Shown piece after piece: positions 1-11,792 of a stretch of DNA of 64,000 nucleotides. Source of the DNA: Chamaelirium japonicum (lineage: Eukaryota; Streptophyta; Magnoliopsida; Liliales; Melanthiaceae); the NCBI GenBank assembly GCA_947650365.1, contig CANTAL010000096.1, positions 868,001 through 932,000 of the forward strand, given 5' to 3'. The position numbers and the translations under genes were made by a program. How positions within the stretch are numbered: the first letter of the stretch is position 1; each line of letters starts with the position of its first letter. Below the pieces are notes generated by a model. That model saw nothing but the letters and a program-made list of their open reading frames with translations, had not been told where the DNA came from and did not search any database.

Positions 1-1521
1 AATGGATCGTACGAATGAATTAGAATGGATCGTGTGAAAGAATTAGAATGGATTGTATGAATGAATTAGAATAGATCGTATGAATGAATTAGAATGGATC
101 GTACGAATGAATTAGAATAGATCGTACGAATGAACTAGAATGGATACATTCGTGCGAATGAATTAGAATGGATCGTACGAATAAATTAGAATGGATCGTA
201 CGAATGAATTAGAATGGATCTTACGAATGAATTAGAATGGATCGTACGAATGCACGATCCATGCTAATTCATTCGTTCGATCAATTCTAATTCATTAGCA
301 CGATCCATTCTAATTCATTCGTACGATCCATTCTAATTCATTCGCACGATCCATTCTAATTCATTCGTACGATCCATTCTAATTCTTTCACACGATCCAT
401 TCTAATTCATTCGTATGATCCATTCTAATTCATTCGTACGATCTATTCTAATCCATTCATACGATCCATTCTAATTCATTCGTACGATCCATTCAAATTC
501 CTTCGTACGATCCATTCTAATTCATTCATACAATCCATTCTAATTCTTTAACACGTTCCATTCTAATTCATTCGTACGATCCATTCTAATTCATTCGTGC
601 AATCCATTCTATTTCATTCGTACGATCCATTCTTACTCATTCGTACGATCCATTCTAATTCATTCACACGAATGTGTCCATTCGTACGAATGAATTAGAA
701 TAGATTGTACGAATGAATTAGAATGGATCGTACGAATGAAATAGAATGGATCGTACGAATGAAATAGAATGGATCGTATGAATGAATTAGAATGGATCGT
801 ACGAATGAATTAGAATGGATCATGCGAATGAATTAGAATGGATCGTACGAATGAATTAGAATGGATCGTACGAATGAACTAGAATTGATACATTCGTGCG
901 AATGAATTAGAATGGATCGTACGAATGAATTAGAATGGATCGTACGAATGAATTAGAGTGGATCATACGAATGAATTAGAATGGATCATACGAATGAGTA
1001 AGAATGGATCGTACGAATGAAATAGAATGGATGGTACGAATGAATTAGAATGGATCGTACGAATGAATTAGAATGGATCGTGTGAAAGAATTAGAATGGA
1101 TTGTATGAATGAATTAGAATGGATCGTACGAATGAATTAGAATGGATCGTGTGAAAGAATTAGAATGGATTGTATGAATGAATTTGAATGGATCATACGA
1201 ATGAATTAGAATGGATCATACGAATGAATTAGAATGGATACATTCGTGTGAATGAATTAGAATGGATACATTCGTGCAAAAGAATTAGAATAGATCGTAT
1301 GAATGAATTAGAATGGATCCTATGAATGAATAAGAATGGATCGTGCGAATGAATTATAATGGATCGTACGAATGAATTAGAATGGATCGTGCTAATGAAT
1401 TAGAATTGATCGAACGAATGAATTAGCATGGATCGTGCTAATGAATTAGAATGGAACGTACGAATGAATTAGAATGGATCGTCTGAAAGAATAAAAATGG
1501 ATTGTATGAATGAATTAGAAT

Positions 1522-1546
1522 GAATTCGTACGATCCATTCGAATTC
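1522..1546. other. Recurring EcoRI-flanked orientation switch (J1), first of 13
   Basis: The switch from + to - monomers reads GAATTC, GTACGATCCATTC, GAATTC, 25 bp. Regular monomers contain GAATTA or TAATTC, so GAATTC is largely confined to this junction class, apart from a few half sites. The same junction begins at 1522, 3443, 5153, 14031, 20391, 21775, 25887, 27643 (first site mutated to AAATTC), 35529, 50495, 52416, 54126 and 63003. It is not a perfect palindrome, so it has a direction, and the opposite direction also occurs in the window. Confidence 0.85.
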
Positions 1547-1835
1547 ATTCACACGATCCATTCTAATTCATTCATACGATCCATTCTAATTCATTCATAC
1601 AATCCATTCTAATTCTTTCACACGATCCATTCTAATTCATTCGTAGGATCCATTCTAATTCATTCGTACAATCTATTCTATTTCATTCGTACGATCCATT
1701 CTTACTCATTCGTATGATCCATTCTAATTTATTCGGACGAATGTATCCATTCTAATTTATTCGTACGATCCATTCTAATTCATTCGTACGATCCATTATT
1801 ATTCATTCGTACGATCCATTCTAATTCATTCGTAC

Positions 1836-3590
1836 GATCGCATGATCCATTCGAATAGAATGGATCGTATGAATGAATTAGAATGGATCGGGCGAATGAA
1901 TTAGAATGGATTGTAGGAATGAATTAGAATGGATCGTATGAATGAATTAGAATAGATCGTATGAATGAATTAGAATGGATCGTGCGAATGAATTAGAATG
2001 GATCGTACGAATGAATTAGAATGGATCTTACGAATTAATTAGAATGGATCATACGAATGAATTAGAATGGATCATACGAATGAGTAAGAATGGATCGTAC
2101 GAATGAAATAGAATGGATTATACGAATGAATTAGAATGGATACCTTCGTGCGAATGAATTAGAATGGATCGTACGAATGAATTAGAATGGATCGTACGAA
2201 TGAATTAGAATGGATCGTACGAATGAATTAGAATGGATCTTACGAATGAATTAGAATGGATCGTACGAATGAATTAGAATGGATCGTACGAATGAATTAG
2301 AATGGATACATTCGTGCGAATGAATTAGAATGGATCGGACGAATGAATTAGAATGGATTGTACGAATGAATTAGAATGGATCGTACGAATGAATTAGAAT
2401 GGATCGTACGAATAATTAGAATGGATACATTCGTCCGAATGAATTAGTATGTATCATACGAATGAGTAAGAATGGATCGTATGAATGAAATAGAATAGAT
2501 TGTACGAATGAATTAGAATGGATTCGTACGAATGAATTAGAATGGATACATTCGTGCGAATGAATTACAATAGATCGTACCAATGAGTAAGAATGGATCG
2601 TACGAATGAAATAGAATGGATTGTGCGAATGAATTAGAATAGATCGTACGAATGAATTAGAATGGATCGTACGAATGAATTAGAATGGATCCTATGAATG
2701 AATTAGAATGGATCGTGTGAATGAATTAGAATGGATCGTACGAATGAATTAGAATGGATCGTGCTAATGAATTAGAATTGATCGAACGAATGAATTAGAA
2801 TGGATACATTCGTGCGAATGAATTAGAATGGATCGGACGAATGAATTAGAATGGATCGTACGGATGAGTAAGAATGGATCGTACGAATGAAATAGAATAG
2901 ATCGTACGAATGAATTAGAATGGATCGTACGAAGGAATTAGAAAGGATCGTACGAATGAATTAGAATGGATATATTCGTGCAAATGAATTAGAATGGATC
3001 GTATGAATGTATTAGAATGGATCGTATGAGTTCATTAGAATGGATCGTACGAATGAATTAGAATGGATCGTATGAATGAATTAGAATGGATACATTCGTG
3101 TGAATGAATTAGAATGGATCGTATGAATGAATTAGAATAGATTTTGTGAATGAATTAGAACTGATCGTACGAATGAATTAGAATGGATACATTCGTGCGA
3201 ATGAATTAGAATGGATTGTATGAATGAATTAGAATAGATCCTATGAATGAATTAGAATGGATCGTGCGAATGAATTAGAATGGATCGTACGAAAGAATTA
3301 GAATGGATCGTGCTAATGAATAAGAATTGATCGAACGAATGAATTAGCATGGATCGTGCTAATGAATTAGAATGGAACGTAAAAATGAATTAGAATGGAT
3401 CGTGTGAAAGAATTAGAATGGATTGTATGAATGAATTAGAATGAATTCGTACGATCCATTCGAATTCATTCGCACGATCCATTCTAATTCATTCATACAA
3501 TCCATTCTAATTCTTTCACACGATCCATTCTAATTCATTTTTACGTTCCATTCTAATTCATTAGCACGATCCATGCTAATTCATTCGTAT
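1836..3590 (+). repeat. Higher-order unit in A, copy 1 (1,755 bp)
   Basis: This unit starts at the junction GATCGCATGATCC, runs as + monomers to the EcoRI-type junction at 3443, then about 150 bp of - monomers. The next unit starts with the same junction at 3591. Shared rare variants mark the homology: GTATGAGTTCATTAG at 3024 and 4734, AGATTTTGTGAATG near 3142 and 4850, GATCGAACGAATG near 3329 and 5039. Two-monomer indels make the internal spacing 1,710 instead of 1,755. Copies in C lie at 50809 and 52564. Confidence 0.85.
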
Positions 3591-5345
3591 GATCGCATGA
3601 TCCATTCGAATAGAATGGATCGTATGAATGAATTAGAATGGATAGGGCGAATGAATTAGAATGGATTGTAGGAATGAATTAGAATGGATCGTATGAATGA
3701 ATTAGAATAGATCGTGCGAATGAATTAGAATGGATCGTACGAATGAATTAGAATGGATCGTACGAATGAATTAGAATGGATCATACGAATGAATTAGAAT
3801 GGATCATACGAATGAGTAAGAATGGATTGTACGAAAGAAATAGAATGGATTATATGAATGAATAAGAATGGATACATTCGTGCGAATGAATTAGAATGGA
3901 TCGTACGAATGAATTAGAAAGGATCGTACGAATGAATTAGAATGGATCGTACGAATGAATTAGAATGGATCTTACGAATGAATTAGAATGGATCGTACGA
4001 ATGAATTAGAATGGATCGTACGAATGAATTAGAATGGATACATTCGTGCGAATGAATTAGAATGGATCGGATGAATGAATTAGAATGGATCGTACGTATG
4101 AATTAGAATGGATCGTACGAATAAATTAGAATGGATACATTCGTCCGAATGAATTAGAATGGATCATACGAATGAGTAAGAATGGATCGTACGAATGAAA
4201 TAGAATAGATTGTACGAATGAATTAGAATGGATTCGTACGAATGAATTAGAATGGATACATTCGTGCGAATGAATTGGAATGGATCGTACCAATGAGTAA
4301 GAATGGATCGTACGAATGAAATAGAATGGATTGTGCGAATGAATTAGAATAGATCATACGAATAAATTAGAATGGATCGTACGAATGAATTAGAATGGAT
4401 CCTATGAATGAATTAGAATGGATCGTGTGAATGAATTAGAATGGATCGTACGATTGAATTAGAATGGATCGTTCTAATGAATTAGAATTGATCGAACGAA
4501 TGAATTAGAATGGATATATTCGTGCGAATGAATTAGAATGGATCGGACGAATGAATTAGAATGGATCGTACGGATGAGTAAGAATGGATCGTACGAATGA
4601 AATAGAATAGATCGTACGAATGAATTAGAATGGATCGTACGAAGGAATCAGAATGGATCGTACGAATGAATTAGAATGGATATATTCGTGCAAATGAATT
4701 AGAATGGATCGTATGAATGTATTAGAATGGATCGTATGAGTTCATTAGAATGGATCGTACGAATGAATTAGAATGGATCGTATGAATGAATTAGAATGGA
4801 TACATTCGTGTGAATGAATTAGAACGGATCGTATGAATGAATTAGAATAGATTTTGTGAATGAATTAGAACTGATCGTACGAATGAATTAGAATGGATAC
4901 ATTCATGCGAATGAATTAGAATGGATTGTATGAATGAATTAGAATGGATCCTATGAATGAATTAGAATGGATCGTGCGAATGAATTAGAATGGATCGTAC
5001 GAATGAATTAGAATGGATCGTGCTAATGAATTAGAATTGATCGAACGAATGAATTAGCATGGATCGTGCTAATGAATTAGAATGGAACGTACGAATGAAT
5101 TAGAATGGATCGTGTGAAAGAATTAGAATGGATTGTATGAATGAATTAGAATGAATTCGTACGATCCATTCGAATTCATTCAAACGATCCATTCTAATTC
5201 ATTCATACGATCCATTCTAATTCATTCATACAATCCATTCTAATTCTTTCACACGATCCATTCTAATTCATTTGTAGGATCCATTCTAATTCATTTGTAC
5301 AATCTATTCTATTACTCATTCGTATGATCCATTCTAATTCATTCG
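3591..5345 (+). repeat. Higher-order unit in A, copy 2
   Basis: Second tandem unit, with the same order of variant monomers as the unit starting at 1836. Its + part ends at the EcoRI-type junction at 5153; its - part then continues for 1.08 kb instead of 0.15 kb, so the unit boundary at 5345 is nominal. Its counterpart in B starts at 26058, where AGGGCGAATG after the junction is shared with this copy and not with copy 1 (CGGGCGAATG). Confidence 0.8.
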
Positions 5346-6243
5346 GACGAATGTATCCATTCTAATTTATTCGTATGATCCATTCTAATTCATTCGTACG
5401 ATCCATTCTAATTCATTCGTACGATCCATTCTAATTCATTCGTCCGATCCATTCTAATTCATTCGCACGAATGTATCCATTCTAATTCTTTTGTACGATC
5501 CATTGTAATTCATTCGTATGATCCATTCTAATTCATTCATAAGATCCATTCTAATTCATTCGTACGATCCATTCTAATTCATTCGCACAAATGTATCCAT
5601 TCTAGTTCATTCGTACAATCCATTCTAATTCATTCATACAATCCATTCTAATTCATTCGCACGAATATATCCATTCTAATTCATTCGTACGATCAGTTCT
5701 AATTCATTCACAAAATCTATTCTAATTCATTCATACGATCCATTCTAATTCATTCACACGAATGTATCCATTCTAATTCATTCATACGATCCATTCTAAT
5801 TCATTCGTACGATCCATTCTAATTCACTCATACGATCCATTCTAATACATTCATACGATCCATTCTATTTCATTTGCACGAATATATCCATTCTAATTCA
5901 TTCGTACGATCCATTCTAATTCCTTCGTACGATCTATTCTAATTCATTCGTACGATCCATCCTAATTCATTCGTACGATCCATTCTAATTCCTTCGTACG
6001 ATCCATTCTAATTCATTCGTAAGATTCATTTTAATTCATTCGTACGATCCATTCTAATTCATTCGTACGATCCATTCTAATTCATTCGCACGAATGTATC
6101 CATTCTAGTTCATTCGTACGATCCATTCTAATTCATTCGTACGATCCATTCTAATTCATTCGCACGATCCATTCTAATTCATTCGTATGATCAATTCTCA
6201 TTCATTCGCACGAATGTATCCATTCTAATTCATTCGTACGATC

Positions 6244-6556
6244 CTGAATTAGAATGGATCGTACGAATGAATTAGAATGGATACCTTTGTGCATATGAAT
6301 TAGGATGGATCGTACGAATGAATTAGAATAGATCATATTAATGAATTAGAATGGATCGTACGAATGAATTAGAATGGATACATTCGTGCGAATGAATTAG
6401 AATGGATCGTGCACGAATGTATCCATTGTAATTCATTCGTACGATCCGTTCTAATTCATTAATATGATCTATTCTAATTCATTCGTACGATACATTCTAA
6501 TTCATATGCACAAAGGTATCCATTCTAATCCATTCGTAGGATCCATTCTAATCCAT
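6244..6556. repeat. Hairpin of about 310 bp in A, axis 6400
   Basis: A + cassette starting CTGAATTAG and carrying the marker ACCTTTGTGCATATG (from 6283) is followed by its own reverse complement, with CATATGCACAAAGGT ending at 6517. The arms are about 140 to 150 bp and the loop about one monomer, near the GTGCAC turn at 6410. Also mirrored is the variant CATATTAATG against CATTAATATG. It lies about 0.4 kb from the axis of supercopy A. Confidence 0.85.
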
Positions 6557-8468
6557 TCGTACGATCCATTCTAATTCATTCGTACGATCCATTCTAATTC
6601 ATTCACTCGAATGTATCCATTCTAATCCATTCGTATGATCCATTCTAATCCATTCGTACGATCCATTCTAATTCATTCGCATGAATGTAACCATTCTAAT
6701 TCATTCATTTGATCCATTCTAATTCATTCGTACGATCCATTCTAATTCATTAGCACGATCCATGCTAATTCATTCGTTTGATCAATTCTAATTCATTAGC
6801 ACGATCCATTCTAATTCATTCGTATGATCCATTCTAATTCATTCGCACGATCCATTCTAATTTATTCATAGGATCCATTCTAATTCATTCATACGATCTA
6901 TTCTAATTCTTTCGCACGAATGTATCCATTCTAATTCATTCGCACGAATGTATCCATTCTAATTCATTCGTACGATCTATTCTAATTCATTCGCAGGATC
7001 CATTCTAATTCATTCGTACGATCAATTCTAATTCATTCGCACGAATGTATCCATTCTAATTCATTCGTACGATCCATTCTAATTCATTCATAGGATCCAT
7101 TCTAATTCATTCATACAATCCATTCTAATTCATTCACACGAATGTATCCATTCTAATTCATTCGTACGATCAGTTCTAATTCATTCACAAAATCTATTCT
7201 AATTCATTCATACGATCCATTCTAATTCATTCACACGAATGTGTCCATTCTAATTCATTCATACGATCCATTCTAATTCCTTCGTACGATCCATTCCAAT
7301 TCATTCGTACGATCTATTCTATTTCATTCGTACGATCCATTCTTACTCATTCATACGATACATTCTAATTCCTTCGTACGATCCATTCTAATTCATTCGT
7401 ACGATCCATTCTAATTCATTCGTACAATCTATTCTAATTCATTCGTACGAATGGATACATTCGTGTGAATGAATTAGAATGGATCATACGAATGAGTAAG
7501 AATGGATCGTACAAATGAAATAGAATGGATTCCACGAATGAATTAGAATGGATCGTACGAATGAATTAGAATGGATCGTGTGAAAGAATTAGAATGGATT
7601 GTATGAATGAATTAGAATGGATCGTACGAATGAATAAGAATGGATCGTACGAAGGAATTAGAATGGATCGTACGAATGAATTAGGATGGATCGTACGAAT
7701 GAATAAGAATAGATCGTACGAATGAATTAGAATGGATCATACAAAGGAATTAGAATGGATCGTACGAATGAATTAGAATGGATATATTCGTGCAAATGAA
7801 ATAGAATGGATCGTATGAATGTATTAGAATGGATCGTATGAGTGAATTAGAATGGATCGTACGAATGAATTAGAATGGATCGTATGAATGAATTAGAATG
7901 GATACATTCGTGTGAATGAATTAGAATGGATCGTATGAATGAATTAGAATAGATTTTGTGAATGAATTAGAACTGATCGTACGAATGAATTAGAATGGAT
8001 ACATTCGTGCGAATGAATTAGAATGGATTGTATGAATGAATTAGAATGGATCGTACGAATGAACTAGAATGGATACATTCGTGCGAATGAATTAGAATGG
8101 ATCGTACGAATGAATTAGAATGGATCTTACGAATGAATTAGAATGGATCGTACGAATGAATTAGAATGGATCGTACGAAAGAATTAGAATGGATACATTC
8201 GTGCGAATGAATTAGAATGGATCGGACGAATGAATTAGAATGGATCGTACGAATGAATTAGAATGGATCGTACGAATGAATTAGAATGGATCATATGAAT
8301 AAATTAGAATGGATACATTCGTCCGAATGAATTAGAATGGATCATACGAATGAGTAATAGAATAGATTGTACGAATGAATTAGAATGGATCCTACAAATG
8401 AATTAGAATGGATCGTGTGAAAGAATTAGAATGGATCGTATGAATGAATTAGAATGGATCGTGCGAAT

Positions 8469-8493
8469 GAATTCGAATGGATCGTACGAATTC
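8469..8493. other. Reverse complement of the EcoRI-flanked switch (J1'), first of 11
   Basis: Reads GAATTC, GAATGGATCGTAC, GAATTC. The second GAATTC lies at 8488, 10244, 12119, 16008, 30853, 32992, 42115, 48491, 57460, 59216 and 61091. Finding the same directional junction both ways round shows that whole multi-kilobase segments, not just single monomers, have been inverted. Confidence 0.85.
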
Positions 8494-10060
8494 ATTCTAA
8501 TTCATTCATACAATCCATTCTAATTCTTTCACACGATCCATTCTAATTCATTCGTACGTTCTATTATAATTCATTAGCACGATCCATGCTAATTCATTCG
8601 TTCGATCAATTCTAATTCATTAGCACGATCCATTCTAATTCATTCGTACGATCCATTCTAATTCATTTGCACGATCCATTCTAATTCATTCATAGGATCC
8701 ATTCTAATTCATTCATACAATCCATTCTAATTCATTCACACGAATGTATCCATTCTAATTCATTCGTACGATCAGTTCTAATTCATTCACAAAATCTATT
8801 CTAATTCATTCATATGATCCGTTCTAATTCATTCACACGAATGTATCCATTCTAATTCATTCATACGATCCATTCTAATTCATTCGTACGATCCATTCTA
8901 ATGAACTCATACGATCCATTCTAATACATTCATACGATCCATTCTAATTCATTTGCACGAATATATCCATTCTAATTCATTCGTACGATCCATTCTGATT
9001 CCTTCGTACGATCCATTCTAATTCATTCGTACGATCTATTCTATTTCATTCGTACGATCCATTCTTACTCATCCGTACGATCCATTCTAATTCATTCGTC
9101 CGATCCATTCTAATTCATTCGCACGAATGTATCCATTCTAATTCATTCGTTCGATCAATTCTAATTCATTAGAACGATCCATTCTAATTCAATCGTACGA
9201 TCCATTCTAATTCATTCACACGATCCATTCTAATTCATTCATAGGATCCATTCTAATTCATTCGTACGATCCATTCTAATTCATTCGTACGATCTATTCT
9301 AATTCATTCGCACAATCCATTCTATTTCATTCGTACGATCCATTCTTACTCATTGGTACGATCCATTCTAATTCATTCGCACGAATGTATCCATTCTAAT
9401 TCATTCGTATGAATCCATTCTAATTCATTCGTACAATCTATTCTATTTCATTCGTACGATCCATTCTTACTCAATCGTATGATCCATTCTAATTCATTCG
9501 GACGAATGTATCCATTCTAATTTATTCGTATGATCCATTCTAATTCATACGTACGATCCATTCTAATTCATTCATCCGATCCATTCTAATTCATTCGCAC
9601 GAATGTATCCATTCTAATTCATTCGTACGATCCATTCTAATTCATTCGTACGATCCATTCTAATTCATTCGTAAGATCCATTCTAATTCATTCGTACGAT
9701 CCATTCTAATTCATTCGTACGATCCTTTCTAATTCATTCGTACGATCCATTCTAATTCATTCGCACGAATGTATCCATTCTAATTCATTCATATAATCCA
9801 TTCTATTTCATTCGTACAATCCATTCTTACTCATTCGTATGATCCATTCTAATTTATTCGTATGATCCATTCTAATTCATTCGTACGATCCATTCTAATT
9901 CATTCGTACGATCCATTCGAATTCATTCGCACGATCTATTCTAATTCATTCATACGATCTATTCTAATTCATTCATACGATCCATTCTAATTCATTCCTA
10001 CAATCCATTCTAATTCATTCGCCCGATCCATTCTAATTCATTCATACGATCCATTCTATT
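8469..10060 (-). repeat. Inverted higher-order unit in A, copy 1'
   Basis: Reverse-complement counterpart of the 1.75-kb unit of the left arm. It opens with the mirrored EcoRI-type junction (8469-8493), runs as - monomers, and ends at TATTCGAATGGATCATGCGATC, the complement of the junction at 1836 and 3591 (split here: TATTCGAATGG then ATCATGCGATC). Rare variants such as GATCAGTTC, CACAAAATCT and TGAACTCATACG are shared with the following unit. Confidence 0.82.
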
Positions 10061-11792
10061 CGAATGGATCATGCGATCATACGAATGAATTAGAATGGAT
10101 CGTACGAATGAATTAGAATGGATCCTACGAATGAATTAGAATGGATCGTGTGAAAGAATTAGAATGGATTGTATGAATGAATTAGAATGGATCGTATGAA
10201 TGAATTAGAATGGATCGTGCGAATGAATTCGAATGGATCGTACGAATTCATTCTAATTCATTCATACAATCCATTCTAATTCTTTCACACGATCCATTCT
10301 AATTCATTTTTACGTTCCATTCTAATTCATTAGCACGATCCATGCTAATTTATTCGTTCGATCAATTCTAATTCATTAGCACGATCCATTCTAATTCATT
10401 CGTACGATCCATTCTAATTCATTCGCACGATCCATTCTAATTCATTCATAGGATCTATTCTAATTCATTCATACAATCCATTCTAATTCATTCGCACGAA
10501 TGTATCCATTCTAATTCATTCGTACGATCAGTTCTAATTCATTCACAAAATCTATTCTAATTCATTCATACGATCCATTCTAATTCATTCACACGAATGT
10601 ATCCATTCTAATTCATTCATACGATCCATTCTAATTCATTCGTACGATCCATTCTAATGAACTCATACGATCCATTCTAATACATTCATACGATCCATTC
10701 TAATTCATTTGCACGAATATATCCATTCTAATTCATTCGTACGATCCTTTCTAATTCCTTTGTACGATCCATTCTAATTCATTCGTACGATCTATTCTAT
10801 TTCATTCGTACGATCCATTCTTACTCATCCGTACGATCCATTCTAATTCTTTCGTCCGATCCATTCTAATTCATTCGCACGAATGTATCCATTCTAATTC
10901 ATTCGTTCGATCAATTCTAATTCATTAGCACGATCCATTCAAATTCATTCGTACGATCCATTCTAATTCATTCACACGATCCATTCTAATTCATTCATAG
11001 GATCCATTCTAATTCATTCATACGATCCATTCTAATTCATTCGTATGATCTATTCTAATTCATTCGCACAATCCATTCTATTTTATTCGTACGATCCATT
11101 CTTACTCATTGGTACGATCTATTCTAATTCATTCGCACGAATGTATCCATTCTAATTCATTCGTACGAATCCATTCTAATTCATTCGTACAATCTATTCT
11201 ATTTCATTCGTACGATCCATTCTTACTCATTCGTATGATACATACTAATTCATTCGGACGAATGTATCCATTCTAATTATTCGTACGATCCATTCTAATT
11301 CATTCGTACGATCCATTCTAATTCATTCGTATGATCCATTCTAATTCATTCGTCCGATCCATTCTAATTCATTCGCACGAATGTATCCATTCTAATTCAT
11401 TCGTATGATCCATTCTAATTCATTCGTACGATCCATTCTAATTCATTCGTACGATCCATTCTAATTTATTCGTACGATCCATTCTAATTCATTCGTACGA
11501 TCCATTCTAATTCATTCGCACGAATGTATCCATACTAATTCATTCGTATAATCCATTCTATTTCATTCGTACGATCCATTCTTACTCATTCGTATGATCC
11601 ATTCTAATTCATTCGTACGATCCATTCTAATTCATTCGTACGATCCATTCTAATTCATTCGCACGATCCATTCTAATTCATTCATACGATCTATTCTAAT
11701 TCATTCATACGATCCATTCTAATTCATTCCTACAATCCATTCTAATTCATTCGCCCGATCCATTCTAATTCATTCATACGATCCATTCTATT
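10061..11792 (-). repeat. Inverted higher-order unit in A, copy 2' (1,732 bp)
   Basis: Starts with about 180 bp of + monomers, then the mirrored EcoRI-type junction ending at 10249, then 1.5 kb of - monomers up to the next TATTCGAATGG junction at 11790. The spacing of the CGAATGGATCATGC marker is 10061 to 11793, 1,732 bp, one monomer less than the 1,755-bp spacing in the left arm. The counterparts in C lie at 59033 and 60764. Confidence 0.82.
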
